Below the pieces are notes generated by a model. It saw nothing but the letters and a program-made list of their open reading frames with translations. It made no database searches and was not told where the DNA came from. Positions 1 to 11,861 of a DNA stretch of 64,000 bases are shown in pieces; positions within the stretch are counted from its first letter, which is position 1; each line of letters opens with the position of its first letter. The translations under genes and the position numbers were made by a program. Source of the stretch: Zizania palustris (Eukaryota; Streptophyta; Magnoliopsida; Poales; Poaceae); the NCBI GenBank assembly GCA_019279435.1, contig JAAALK010000286.1, positions 17,441,931 to 17,505,930 of the forward strand, in the 5' to 3' direction.

Positions 1-127
1 TTATCTTCGTACTTCGATCTTGACTCAGGGTATCTTCGAAGATGGACGTATGGAAACCTTCGAATCCACTATCTGTTGTCATGTTGTTGCGGCAATAACC
101 CCGAAGAGGAGATATTTTCCCCCAACA
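1..127 (-). mobile_element. Tat-type Gypsy LTR end (element L), cut by window start
   Basis: The stretch ends in TTTTCCCCCAACA, the same terminus as the Tat-type LTRs at 25223-25718 and 48412-49152. The base after it begins GTATC, which continues directly into the B-family LTR. The uninterrupted B LTR copy near 18416 reads across this point as GGTATCCTTGACC, so this is an insertion, with GTATC (128-132) the likely target site. By comparison with D, E and F the LTR is read on the minus strand. Only its outer edge is visible, so it may be a solo LTR or the edge of a full element lying before the window. Confidence 0.7.
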
Positions 128-546
128 GTATCCTTGACCATCCAGCTCTTGACTCCCTGTCTCACCCTAGTCACCCACCATCGGCAGTCGACAAAGCATC
201 TCCTCCGGTACACATAAGACAACTCCACGCAAACCGTCCATCCGTTCTTGCTCGATCTTCTCGTGCACTCTTGAGATCTTCTCCAACTTCGCCCGACCTC
301 CCAGATCCTCTGGCATCAAGCTCCCCGCTCGACCCTCGATCACCTGCCGTCGACAATTGGTTAGCATCTCCTTCCTGCACATACAAGACAAGCCAAGACA
401 CAAATGTGATGCACCACCAAAACCTCGACAACCAATCCACCATTTCACATCGAACCCCTCGATGCACTCAAACCAACCTCAACCACTCAAATGCTCATCC
501 TTGTCAATCACTCATCATCCAGACCGAAACCACCCTTGGTTTCACA
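128..546 (-). repeat. 3' LTR of element B (start of U3)
   Basis: On the minus strand this begins TGTGAAACCAAGGGTGG at 546. It aligns nearly base for base with 18417-18836, the matching part of B's 5' LTR, and more weakly with the start of the A LTR. The remainder toward lower coordinates is displaced by the L insertion at 127/128 and by the window edge. Open frames that cross it on both strands (for example 76-681) are not conserved and I do not call them genes. Confidence 0.75.
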
Positions 547-548
547 AT

Positions 549-558
549 CTCCCCCTTG
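549..558 (-). promoter_or_regulatory. Polypurine tract of element B
   Basis: The minus strand reads CAAGGGGGAG followed by AT and then the LTR start TGTGAAACC at 546. It has the same sequence and spacing as the PPT of element A (16111-16120). The PPT is the plus-strand DNA primer site in reverse transcription. Confidence 0.75.
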
Positions 559-1384
559 ATGAGTGCATTGACAACCCCAAAGCAAAGACATGATGAGGAT
601 TGCAAGTTACGGGCACAAGTGACCATAAAAACTCATAAAAGAAGCAAAACATGTCACTTGGTGAAAGATCTCCCCGCTTAGGCAAAAACCTTATGCAAGC
701 CAAGGAAAAAGCATCAAAAGCAACTTAATGCAACATGAAAACCATTACTCCCCCTTAATCAAGCAATCATCCAAAAAGCTCCAAAAGCATCATGTAGACC
801 ATTTCTCCTCCTTTGACAATGCAAACATCAAGGAGATAAAAAGATGCAAAGAGGGGAATGAGGGTAAAGCAGAGATGTGAGCTTCTGAAACATGAGCAGA
901 TGCAATTACAGTACAAACAATCATTCACCTTGAATATCGTCTAAAAGTACCGAATGACAACCTCATATGAATACCATATAAACAAAAGGCATGAGCAAGC
1001 ATTTTCAGATTTTAGCAAATAAATGCATCACCACTCAGACTAGCATACTAGACATGTAAAGGCATGAGATGCAAAAGCTATACAAATACTAACCAGAAAA
1101 GTGTATCCCACTTCAAGGTGCTTCAACAAACATGATATGCAATGAATTTTTTTTTAATTTTTCATTTTTGTGCCAGGGGTTATTTGCATGTCAACCTTAT
1201 GCTAACTGACCAAGCCAAGCCTAGGTCATGCAAAAGACCATTGAAAGTGTAAAGCATTGATCTCGGTATACACTTCAATGTCTCGGTTCATACCAAAGTG
1301 CTATGGTATGCCGTACAGAACAAAGTAGTGCGACAAAACAAACCCGCCTGGATCTTTTCAATTTTAGCACTCAAAAGCATGAAT

Positions 1385-1450
1385 ATCATTCATTTTTCAT
1401 TCCATTTTCATTCATTTTTCATTTTCATTTTCATTCATTTTCATTTTCAG
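1385..1450. repeat. TTCATT/TTTTCA microsatellite
   Basis: This is an imperfect array of CATTTTCATTC words, about 65 bp long, in the untranslated region of element B. It is visible directly as repeated TTCATT and TTTTCA units. Confidence 0.7.
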
Positions 1451-1748
1451 CATAATATTTTTGATGAAATCAAGTTGCATATTAGTATCCAAGTAAAAAG
1501 GACCTAGCTATCAGGTGTGTAAAAGACAGCAAAAGCACTCAGCCAATTCATGCTAGTTTCTAGACTAAGCAGTGACCATTTTCAAATTTCCACAAATAAA
1601 ATCCATGCTCATGACAATTCTCAGATGAAGACATGCCAAGTAAAGTCAATAGTATTAAAGATAATACTACAAAGGCATAACAAATTATGTACTTGTAAAA
1701 GCAATTAATCATATGACAAAAGCTCATGCAATACTACACAGCTCCCCC

Positions 1749-4170
1749 TCAAAACATGCTAGAATCTCTCGGATGCTCAGTGAGAGGGTGAGCTAAAAAT
1801 TGTTTTGGAATCCAGCAACGCAAAACTCGTGAACCAGGAAAAATAGTAGACTGACCATGCACAGTAGATAAGCCATGATAAAAAGTGTGTGGTCTACCTA
1901 TAAAACGCAAACCTGGAAAATGACGAGGTCTCCCAACCTGTCGATAATCATAGCCTCTTACACATGATCTATCACCATATGGAGCATGGTGTACACCACG
2001 AGGGGCAAACTCACTCACAAACCCATGGGGAGCCTCAAAGTCAAAGCAAGAATGATAACCACAATCATGCAAATCAAGTGAAGAATAATCATGAAAGTTC
2101 AAAGCATGAACACGACGTTCATCTCTCATGCATCGATAGCAAAAACCAATCAAATGACCTACACGATGACAATAAGCGCAATGAAAAACTTTCTTGGGTG
2201 TAGGTGTATAGGTTTCTGGCGCAAACCTCACATTTTTTCTAGGTTTTTGCTTGGAGTCTGTCTTGAGTGGTGGAATGATTATCTTTTTGGGTTGGGTAGG
2301 AGTTTTGGCTTTTTGAGGTGTGTCTAACTGGGCTCTCTCTTTCTCAAGGGTAGTAGGTAGAGTGAACACAGTTTGCCTTGGGATACTAGATGAAGTCCTC
2401 TCATAACCTAACCCAAGAGCTAACCCTGCCCTATCAGCACACATTTTTGTTTTATCCAAAAGCAAATCCATTTTCCCTTTCCCTTCAGTGCATTTGTCTA
2501 CCATGGAAAGAAGATAATCATTCTCACACTTCAGTTTTTCTACTTTCTCTCTAGCAAAACTAAGTTGGTCCTTAAGGGTGACGCAGGTGAGACACGCTGG
2601 CTGCACATCCTTAGAACACTCAGCACTCTCTAATCTAGCCTTAAGTTCATCGATATACTTATCTCTCAGACTAATGCTTTCAATCAGTAAAGTGCAGTTT
2701 AAGCATTCATCGATGGCACAAGGACTAGACTCCACCACAAAAAGTGGCTTCTGAACATTTTCAAGTTTCTCAATGTTTTGAGCATGTATCAGACGCAACT
2801 GAGCAAGTTCATCTATAACGATAAGACAATACTCACATTCAGCAATTTCAGACTCAGACTTCAACAAAGCGAGTTCAGTAGAAAGTGATTCAATTTTAAG
2901 CTTTAGTTCCTTTTGTTCTTTAGCAGCAAGTTTAAGCAGTCTATCTTGTAAAATAATTGCATCATGTAATTCATCATTTTGAACAAGTAATTGGTCATGT
3001 GATAGACTAACCTCAGATGAGTCAGGCTCATTGTTGTTGTACTTGTCATTGGTCATGAAGCAGAGACTGTGGAAGTCCTTCGTCTTTTCCTTTTTTTCTT
3101 CATTCTTGTAAAATTCTTCTTCATCAGAGCTTGGCTCTTCACTCGACGTGTTGTCAATGTCACTGAGTGCAGCCACAAAAGCTATAGCCATCCTTTTTGT
3201 CACTTTTCCTCTTTTGCCTGTGAAGAAAGATTTTTTGTCTCTTTTCTGGTGTTTGAGTTCATGTTCATTCTTTGAGTTCAGTTTTGGGCAATTTGCTTTA
3301 ATATGATTAAGATCACCGCACTCAAACACCCTCGAGAGCCTCCTCTTCTTTGATCTCTTCTATCATTGTAGAACCTAGAGAACTTCTTGTCTATAAGAAC
3401 AAGCTCTTCATCGTCCAATGTGTCCACTTGTTCCTTTGTGATATAGATCAATGAAGACAAGGCAAAACTCCCAGATAAAGTGCAAACTCTAGACACACTA
3501 CCTCCAGATGAGGTGCCACTGCCAGGGCTGAAACACAAAGCAATCGAAGGCAACAAAGATTTTCCAGCTCCTGGTCGAGATGCCTTGGCGATCTCGGTGG
3601 ACTTAAGCTTACTAAAGAGTTCGTTGCAAGTCAGAGTGTCAAAGCTTGCCGACTCTTCAATACTGGAGATCTTCACCTCCCATATGCTATGATCAAGAGC
3701 ATAGAGAAGTTTGATCGCCCTATCGTGGTCAGAGTAAGCCAAAGTCCTAGTGGCGTGCAAATTACTCACAATTCCATAAAAACGTGCAAACATGGCATCT
3801 ACAGATTCGTTAGGGCCTTGCACGAATATTTGGTATTCTTGATTATACGTGCTCTGCCTCCTAGCCTTAATCTGCGATGTGCCCTCATGAAAAGTACTCA
3901 AGGTCATCCAGATTTCTCGTGTAGTCCGAAGGTGCTGGACCCTATCAAACTCGTTGCGACTTAGACTGATAAAAAGAATGTTTCTAGCCTTGCTATTACA
4001 TTCATATTGTGCCTTCTCAGTCTCTGAGGTACGAGTGTCAGGAATCACATATTGGGATGCAACTATTCCCAAATCGCACTTCCTTGGATAAGCAAATAAG
4101 CCTCCATGCGCACCTTCCAATAAGCATAATCTCGACCATCAAACATCGGAATCTTTGAGTTCCTTTCCAT
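1749..4170 (-). pseudogene. gag: gag of element B (frameshifted), Sirevirus type
   Basis: This would encode the capsid/nucleocapsid polyprotein that packages the element's RNA. The start ATG at 4170 matches the gag start of A (9434). An early frameshift near 4120 leads into the copia-type gag domain (UBN2-like, about 4120-3400). A second frame change near 3330 leads into an uninterrupted 526-codon reading frame (3329-1749). That frame starts at the zinc knuckle CFECGDLNHIKANC-like motif (C-x2-C-x4-H-x4-C). It continues through a basic/acidic linker, a long heptad-like region rich in Leu, Glu and Lys, a second knuckle-like motif (CAYCHRVGHLIGFC) and an Arg/His/Tyr-rich tail. The stop is TGA directly followed by GGGGGAG. 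No pol follows. The long open C-terminal half beside a complete lack of pol suggests gag was retained after pol was lost. Confidence 0.8.
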
Positions 4171-4221
4171 GTCGCCAAAACAAGGATCACAAACCGGTTA
4201 AGGTCAACTGGTGATCTAACC

Positions 4222-4234
4222 GGCTATGATAGCA
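4222..4234 (-). promoter_or_regulatory. Primer binding site of element B
   Basis: The minus strand reads TGCTATCATAGCC, three bases inside the LTR end. It differs at two positions from the complement of the initiator tRNA-Met 3' end (TGGTATCAGAGCC), the usual primer of plant Copia elements. Confidence 0.65.
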
Positions 4235-6910
4235 ATTGTGGGATCGGAATGACGACTAGAGGGGAGTGAATAGGTTCCTCGACACTTTCTTTCGAATATG
4301 ATGGCCTTCTCAAAAACACCCAACTCACCTCAATTACTCTCTTTAGAATCTTCAATAAACCACAACTGAGATAGCTTCAGATCAAACACATAGAAGCAGT
4401 TCTGGACAATTATAAAACAGCTCAACCTACAAACTATTCAGCAACTCTATGCAAAATAATTCAAAACACCAAGTTTGAACTTCAAACTCAAAACTATAGC
4501 CAACTGAACCAAGTATCAAAACAATTCAGTTTCAATTTTCAGAACAACTCTAAATCTGAATCAATAATTCTCAAGAATGAATTGAAACATTTTTACTCAG
4601 ATTCAGGTTTGTTTCAATACTCAGATTGCAATTTTCTGCCAAACCAATTTTTCAATGTACACATCAAATTCACAATTCAAACACTAGCAAATTTCAGTGT
4701 TGGCTTGTTTCACCCTGAATGAATGTTTAAACCTGGAATTGACTACTGATCAGAAAAATTTCACTCAGAATTGTGGACTAATTTCAATCAAACAATTCAC
4801 TTCAGAATAGCATTCAGAACACCAATCCAAAAACCAGATGTTTCAAAACTTTTTAGCTCATAAAACAGAACTCCATATTTGCTTCTAACTGAATCAGCAA
4901 ATTTAACTCAGAACTACTCAGCTGACAAATCAGTAAACTATTACTTGAAACACTGAAACTTTCTTGATGAGAAATAGTAGGTATTTAGTTTAAAAACAAA
5001 TTTCAGTTCAGATTCAAAACTGAGATTTCAACCAGATCTGACAACAGCTTCAGTACACTGGAATACTTAACACAATAGGTCTGTAAATTATCATGTGAAG
5101 TATAGTTCTGATTGCAACAGAACAACTGAACACTATGTACAACTGAAAACTGAACCAAACTACAGTTCAACTCAAGAACTAAAACTGAACAGAAAGCTTT
5201 TCACTAAAAGTTGTAAACAGATTTCAACCAATCACTGTATTTCAGAAAAGCAAACTGACTTGAAAACTCAGATTAGGATTTCAAAACAACTATACAGTAG
5301 CTGCACATAAATCTAACAATTAATGGATTGGATAGTTAGCACAACTTTCTAATAGCAATTACAGCAGCTAGATCAAAACAGATTCACATTACTGTATCAA
5401 ATCAGATAATATCAGAACTAAGCTAACAACACACTACAGCAGATATATCAGAAACTGGATAGCAGCAGTGAATATTTTAGCACTAGACAATATGTAAACA
5501 GCAATTTAAACCAGTGCATTCACAGTATATACACAGCGGAATAGAAACAATCATGTTTCTTTTTCAGAGAACCTCTGAGTACAAGATTTAAAAATATACT
5601 CAAGGACTAACTCTTGACTGAGAACAATTTTCATTTCTTGAAGAATACTCTTTAGCAGCTAAGACAGTCCAATCAAATCAGAGCACAATTTGAATAAATT
5701 GAGTAAACAACAACTTCAAACTAGAAAAACAGTTTCTTGTATCAATTCTGAAAATAACTCAGTATTGGAAACGGATGAGGAATAGTGCCTTAACACTGAT
5801 GAAAACATTACTCAATGGAATACCTGTTCAGTTTCAAATATATCAGGAATCAGAATAATTACATTCAATATGAATCAATCCTGAAAACACATGACAGTAA
5901 AATATTTCAGTTCTGAAAACTGAACAGTATTGTTTTTGTTCAAACCTGATTTGGATTGAAGTACTTCAAAATTGCTTTCATCAAGTGAACAATTGAATTG
6001 TTTCAGTCTTAGGTACAGCATCTAACCACTAGAAGCACATTCAAGAGGTAACCTAGGTTCTCAACAGATTAGAACAAAGTACTAAGCAGTTGGAGATTAT
6101 TAGTACTTGTGGAATACAGAACCAGCACAGAGAAATCCAGTAAAAACTGAATAGAGCTCACTGAAAACAAACTGAGATTGATTTCAGAAATTTACTAACA
6201 AGATCAGAAACTTGATGAAAGCCTTGTCAAATACTCTCTTGAGAAGAACCTCAAGATCAGACCTAAATATTGATGGGTAGAACCAAAAACAGGCCAAAAC
6301 AGGATATGGCTAAATCAGTACTCAAATTGAATTCAATGAATTTTCAATAACACTTTTTCAGAAAATCAACTATAGCATATGTCATTCAATCTTGAAATCA
6401 CTCAAGAAACAACCGAAGTATTAGCCATGATGTTGATGAACACTTAAAGAAACATTTCATCAAACATGTAGAGAGCTAAACCCAAAAACTGAAACACTTT
6501 TCCAGAATATTTTTTCAGTGATGTGGTGCCTCCTTTGATCAGCAAAAACATCAAGAAAGAATCACACAAATCACATGCAACTTTCGAAAATTGATCATTC
6601 AAATCATGCACAACAAAAGATGTATAAACATCAATATCAACATCTGCACTAGATTCACCAGAAATAGCAGCACAAAATCGATCTCAGCCAAAATAATATT
6701 GTGCGCTAGAAAGAGGGATTACCGTGAATAGCGTTGCCGAAATCGCTATACCAAATCCGGAATTCCTAGCAGAATACTGTTCATCATCAAAACTTCCTTC
6801 AAACTCAGTTTTTCTCATAAATTTTCGTTGGAAAATTTTGTCTCAAATGTCCTGATCGACTGAGAGGTCACAAGGGAATAATATCCTACCAACTCATGTT
6901 CTAGAAGCCC

Positions 6911-6920
6911 CCTTTTTATA
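6911..6920 (-). promoter_or_regulatory. TATA box in the LTR of element B
   Basis: The minus strand reads TATAAAAAGG within GTATAAAAAGGGGGC. It is about 710 bp from the LTR start once A is removed, a reasonable U3 length for a long Sirevirus LTR. Confidence 0.5.
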
Positions 6921-7121
6921 CATAGCCCCTTAGTAATTTCCGAAATAGCAATACTGAAAAATTACCCTATAAAACCTAAAAGTAAAATTACAAATTGACT
7001 CTCCTTTTAATCTAATTTCAGAGTAGAACCACTCTAAAAATTATACCAAAAGGTTACACTATAAAACTGAAATATTTAAACTACCACTAGACTCCTATTT
7101 ATTGAAATTAACAAAAACATT

Positions 7122-7126
7122 TAAAG
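7122..7126. repeat. Left target-site duplication of element A
   Basis: TAAAG lies directly before the A LTR. The right side (18327-18331) reads TGAAG, a four-of-five match, consistent with a target-site duplication that has since mutated. Confidence 0.55.
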
Positions 7127-7910
7127 TGAGAAACCAAGGGTTGGTTTCAGAGTTTGTGATGAGTGATTGACAGATTTTACCCTCTGATTTGAAGGGGTCC
7201 CTCCGAAGGGGTTCGGAGGTTGTTTCACCGAAGGGTTCGGTGGGTCTGGTTGCTGCAGCTGTTGCAGCGGAGTGTGCCTGTCGGAGGGGTCCAATAGTAC
7301 ACGATGACTGGGTTGTACCGAAGGGTTCGGTATTTTGGGAGGTACACCGGAGTGTGTATCGGAGGTTGCTTACCCGGAGAGGTCTCCGGGGTACTAGATA
7401 CACTTGTCTGTTTGTCTGTGGTGCGCAGGTAACTTCGAAGGCGACATATGGTTCGTAGCAAGTGAACCTGGGTCAAGCGGGAGGCTTGATGCCAGGGGAG
7501 CAGGGAGCTCCGTCATGAAGGCTGCGAAGGGGTCGAGGTCGGACCTCGGGTCGAGGTGCGCCAGGAGAAGGCAGTAAGTGCGGAGTGTGACTCCGGGTGA
7601 AGGTACCCGAGACGAAGTCCTCGGAGGCGAGGCACTTCGAAGGGTACTCCGAATGGAGTAACTTCGAAGTATGGTGGACTAAGTCCTCGACAATAAGGCA
7701 AGGTGTTCGAAGTGTGTTCTGGAGGGAGACACTCGAAGGTATACCCGACGAAGGTCTCAAAAGTCGAGGTGCATCGTAGGCATGGTCCGGGTGAGGATCG
7801 TCGAGGAGTGTGATCGGGGAGAGACACTGCGACGAAGTGCTCATGGAATGCTTCATGCGGAGGCCTTGGACGAAGGAGGGACTTCGAAGGGTGGTACTCC
7901 GAAGGTGGGG

Positions 7911-8072
7911 CTTCGGAGTGAGGCTGGCTTCGGAGTGAGGTTGACTTCGGAGTGAGGCAGGCTTCGGAGTGAAGCTAGCTTCGGAGTGAAGCTGACTAGG
8001 CTGACTTCGGAGTGAGACTGGCTCCGGAGTGAGGCAGACTCCGGAGTGAGGCTGGCTGAAGAGTGAGGCTAA
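7911..8072. repeat. 17-bp minisatellite in the 5' LTR of A
   Basis: CTTCGGAGTGAGGCTGG-like units start at 7911, 7928, 7945, 7962, 7979, 8005, 8022, 8039 and 8056. The spacing is 17 bp with one 26-bp step, and some units change TTCGG to TCCGG. The array lies in the portion of the LTR that is missing from the 3' copy. Confidence 0.8.
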
Positions 8073-8948
8073 CTTGAGGTACTTCGGCCATGCATGGCTT
8101 CGGTACACGGTCTGACGGAGTTCGAGCTGGGAGAAGCTGTGAAGTAGTGGTGGTCCACTTCAAAGGTGTTGGTGCGAAGGCCCAAGGGCTTTGACGGCTT
8201 CGGCTCAAAACCATCACTGTATCGAAGGCTGACTTCGGTGAAGCGAAGGCCATCAGGCTCAAGGCTTCTCACCGAAGCTACTGCACCCCTCACGTGCGAA
8301 GGGGGGCTTCAGAAGGGTCCAAAACTGCAAAGGCTGACAGCATCTGCTCTGCAAAAGCTGGTGTTGTCCCCTCTACGAAGCTGACAAAAGAAGCCTCCAA
8401 ATAATGTAGACTACCAATTGTACCCCCTGTTCTGATGAGACAAAAACAGTGTAAACCCTAGGGGTAAAGTAGTCTATTCATAGGGGTAAATAGTGCCTAC
8501 AAATAGTGGAGGCTGGCTAGGTCACATCAACACTTTTGAGCATTCATTTTTGAGATCCTGTGCTAGCCGCCACATACTCTTGTGTTCATCCTGTGAGTTC
8601 ATTTTGTGTTCCCTATTCAAGCAATGAAGCTTTGATTCTGTTTCTTTTACTGCTTGAACTTGTATGCGTATTTCACTACATGCTTTGATTTCTCTGTGTA
8701 TCATCTTCTTGTGAGTTATCTGGAGAGGTGTGTGAGAAGTCTGTCTGGGTGAAGTCTGTTTTTTAGTGTTTGTTCGCTCTGTGTAAACTGGAGGCTAGGC
8801 CTCTCTGATTACTAGCGAAGCACTGTCTCTGTGCTGAATCAAAGCCCGTTTTCTTCCCTTGTCGAAGTACTCGGCGAAGTCTGTTCAGTGTGCGTTTAGA
8901 CCTTCAAAGTACGAAGCTTAGCACCAGTTGCTGTCGCTAAGTATTTGG

Positions 8949-9145
8949 TCGAAGTCCGCAGAGGGAAGTCTGCTCTTGCGAAGGGTGTAGTGCGAAGCCT
9001 GCTCGAAAGCACCCAGTGTGCGGAGCCTGCACTTCCTTAGCAAAACAGATCGAAGTCCTTAGAGGGAAGTCCGCTCTTGCAAAGGGTGAAGTGCGAAGCC
9101 TGCTCGGAGCACCCTGTGTGTGGAGCCTGCACTGACTTAGCAGAG
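8949..9145. repeat. 101-bp tandem duplication in the 5' LTR of A
   Basis: Two neighbouring copies starting TCGAAGTCC at 8949 and 9050 share the order of GAGGGAAGTC, GCTCTTGC, AGCCTGCTCG and GAGCCTGCACT words. They diverge at scattered bases. Confidence 0.75.
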
Positions 9146-9371
9146 CTGAATTTTCGGGGTTGTGGGTAGAGCGAAGTCTTCTTGGCTTCGAACTTTTGAT
9201 CCTTGCAAAGCCTGATTTCGGAGCTGTGAAATATCTCCGAACCAGAACTTCGAAGGGTGTGTTCGAAGCCTGTTCGGCAGAAGACAGAAGTAAAACAGAA
9301 GGCTATTTTTAGTCTGAAATTTTAAAAGCTCCCATTCACCCCCCTCTGGTCGCCGTTTCCGGTCCAACAAT

Positions 9372-9383
9372 TGGTATTAGAGC
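9372..9383 (+). promoter_or_regulatory. Primer binding site of element A
   Basis: TGGTATTAGAGC lies two bases inside the 5' LTR. It matches 11 of 12 bases of the complement of the initiator tRNA-Met 3' end. Confidence 0.85.
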
Positions 9384-9433
9384 GGGTTAAGATCACCAGT
9401 TGACCTTAACCGGTTTTGTGATCTATTGGCGAC

Positions 9434-11861
9434 ATGGACAGGGTTAGTAAAATACCTCTGTTTGATGGGATTGATTTTGCATACTGGAAGGTGCACATGG
9501 AGGCTCACTTGCTAATATAAGGAAATGCAATTTGGGAGATTGTGGACTCACAATACTCCATCTCTGAAACTCGCACCTCTCAAACACAGAAGGATCAGTA
9601 TAATGCCAACTCCAAGGCAAGAAATATAATGTTCATTGGTTTGAGTAGAAGTGAGTTTGATAGGGTGCAGCACCTTAGGACAACTAGGGAAATTTGGACC
9701 ACTCTCACTATTTTTCATGAGGGCTCTACACAGATTAAGACCAGGCGCCAAAGCACATACAATCAACAGTATCAGCTGTTTGTGCAGGCACCTGGTGAAT
9801 CTATAGATGCCATGTTTTCTCGCTTTGATGCGATAGTGAGTAACTTGCGGTCCAATGGGACGCTTGCTTACAATGATCATGACAGGGCTATCAAGCTTCT
9901 CTATGCTCTTGATCGTAGCATATGGGAAGTAAAGATATCCAGCATTCAGGAGTCTGCAGGTTATGACACATTGACCTGTGATGAGCTCTTCAGCAAGCTG
10001 AAGTCCACAGAGATTGCCAAGTCATCTCTTGCATTGCACATAAACTCTTGCCACAGCCATTGGCACTAGTTTCTAGCACTAGCCGTGACACCACTACAGA
10101 ACCAAGCACATCAGGCACTTGTGTTCTTGCAGATGGTTTTGCTTTGTCCTCCCTGGTCTCCGTCACTAAGGAGCAGGTGGACACTCTAGATGATGATGAG
10201 CTTGCTCTCATTGCCAGAAGGTTCACCCGTTTTCACCATGAAAGACGGGATCAGAGGAGAAGTGGTTTCAGTGGTTGTTTTGAGTGTGGCGACACCTCTC
10301 ACATCAAGGCAAATTGTCCTAAACTCAAGAAGAGAAATGAGAGTGAGCGCCCAAAATACCACAAGAAGGAGATGAAACCCTTTGTGAAGGGCAAGCGCGG
10401 CAAGGTGGCTAAGAGAGTAGCCAAAGCTGCTTCCAGAGCTTTTGTTGCTGCTTTCAGCGACATCGACACTTCCTCAACTAAGGAGTCGAGCTCTGATGAG
10501 GAGGAGGAGTCCCCAAGGAAGGAGGAGAAGAAGGACAAGAAGGGACGAGATTTCACCGGCCTTTGCTTCATGGCCGACAGCGATCACAGCGGCGATGAGC
10601 TTGACTCATCTGAGGTACCACTATCCTATGACCATCTTTCGATTAAACTAGATGAACTGAATGAAGTAGTTCTTGGTCAGGATAGGTTACTTGTGCAAGC
10701 CGCTAGAGATAGAAAAGATCTTAGACTTAGGCTAGAATATGTTTCTAATGATTATGCCATGCTTAAGTCTAGGATTAATGATACTGAATGTGAATCTTGC
10801 ACTGTTGTCATGGGTGAGCTTGCTCAGTTGCGTTCTGTGCATGCTCAAACTCTTTTTGAGCTTGAGACTGCACAGAAGCAGCTTTTGATGGTGGATTCTA
10901 GTCCTCATAATATAATTAAATGCATGAACTGCCCCTATTACGTGAGAGCATTGATTTACGTGATAAGCATGTTCAGGACTTAGAGGCTAGATTGGAGAGG
11001 GTCGATAGTTCTAAGGATGTGCAACCTGTGTGTGACACATGCATAACCCTTAAGGACCAGCTAGGCACTATTAGAGAGCGAGCTGAAAACCTCATGACTG
11101 AAAATGAGTACCTTCTTTCTGTGGTTAACAAATGCACTGAGGGAAAGGGTAGGATGGACTTGCTCTTGGCCAAGACAAAGATGTGTGCTGACAGAGCAGG
11201 GTTAGCTCTAGGATTGGATTTTGAGAGGATTCCTTCAAACAGTGTAAACAAAACTGTTTTTACCTCGCCCACTACCTTAGAGAAAGAGAGAGCTCTGTTA
11301 GACACTCCTTCAGCCAAAAAGCCTACCCGAACTCAAAAGAAAACCACACCTCCTGCAAATAAAATTCTTCCCAAGAAAACCACTCAGCAGAAGCACAAGG
11401 AGCCTGTGAGAGTTGCTCCTATGACCCATGAGAGTGCCCCTAGGAGAGTTTTTCATTGTTCCTATTGTCAGCAGGCAGGTCATCTGGTTGGGTTCTGTTT
11501 TCTTCCCATCAAGGATAAGCGACGCTCTCAGGCGATGAGGTTCCAAAACATGCACTACCCATCTCTAGGTATGCATGAGTTTGAGTTTTACTCTCGTCCT
11601 GTTTTCGAGGCTCCTCGTGCTTCTCGGAGAGGTTTTGCTCCTCGAGGTGTTCACCATGTTCCATATGGTGGTAGACCCCGGGCGAGTAGCTTTGTACCTC
11701 ATCAGAGTGGTAGACCTCGCACTTTGCATCATTGTGATTATCCTGTGCGTAGACAGTCTACTTTTACTGTGCCTACTACTCGTATCACTCAGTGCTGGAT
11801 GCCTCGTCATGTATTCACTCACCCCAGCACTAAGCGATCGAGATTTTCTTATCGTGTGTAG
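9434..11861 (+). pseudogene. gag: gag of element A (two frameshifts, one early stop)
   Basis: The gag polyprotein starts at ATG 9434 (MDRVSKIPLFDG). A TAA at about codon 29 interrupts it. The copia-type gag domain follows to about 10030, then the frame changes near 10030-10050 and again near 10940-10980. Visible motifs are the zinc knuckle CFECGDTSHIKANC near 10281, a Ser/Glu/Lys-rich linker, a long Leu/Glu-rich coiled-coil-like stretch, and a second knuckle-like CSYCQQAGHLVGFC near 11460. The tail is Arg/Pro-rich, ending at TAG 11859-11861. Downstream pol is in the same frame as the last gag segment, so gag and pol are separated by this one stop. It is collinear with the gag of B. Confidence 0.85.

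Larger units (their letters stand above)
547..1748 (-). other. Untranslated 3' region of element B with several purine tracts
   Basis: No coding region is seen here. Read on the minus strand it lies between the gag stop codon and the 3' LTR. It contains the multiple AGGGGGAG-type tracts that are a hallmark of Sireviruses: immediately after the gag stop (1743-1748), near 748-756, and the probable functional PPT at 549-558. The similarly placed stretch in element A is 15030-16122. A TTCATTTTC microsatellite sits inside at about 1385-1450. The open frame at 1298-1507 is produced by that repeat and is not a gene. Confidence 0.7.
4237..7126 (-). repeat. 5' LTR of element B, inner part (interrupted by A)
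   Basis: On the minus strand it ends ...CCCACA next to the PBS. Its outer part continues at 18332-18836 beyond element A, for a total of about 3395 bp. No gene is seen in this 2.9-kb stretch. From about 4330 to 6600 it is AT-rich and dominated by short words such as TTCAGT, AACTGA and CAGTTTC, with a clear strand bias. A TATA-like box sits at 6911-6920. The open frame at 5095-5310 is a by-product of this composition. Confidence 0.75.
7127..9369 (+). repeat. 5' LTR of element A (2243 bp)
   Basis: It runs from TGAGAAACCAAGG to GTCCAACA. It matches 16123-16781 and 18090-18326 of the 3' LTR, while 7784-9132 has no counterpart there. It contains a 17-bp minisatellite (7911-8072) and a 101-bp duplication (8949-9145). 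A weak TATA-like CTACAAATAG lies near 8497-8506. Several overlapping open frames in it (for example on the minus strand at 7473-8108) follow from TTCGAAG/CTTCGGAG repetition and I do not call them genes. Confidence 0.9.

Noticed and set aside
76..681. Open frame of about 200 codons at the window start
   Set aside because: It crosses the L LTR end, the B LTR and the purine tract. No domain, and the same stretch is open in other frames on both strands. The matching LTR at 18416-18836 does not preserve it.
7473..8293. Long minus-strand open frames in the A LTR
   Set aside because: Low-complexity Ser/Pro/Arg translations of the CTTCGGAG/TTCGAAG repeats; they overlap in several frames and are absent from the other LTR.
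9372..9383. tRNA-Met gene
   Set aside because: Only the 12-nt primer-binding complement is present, with no cloverleaf or A/B boxes.
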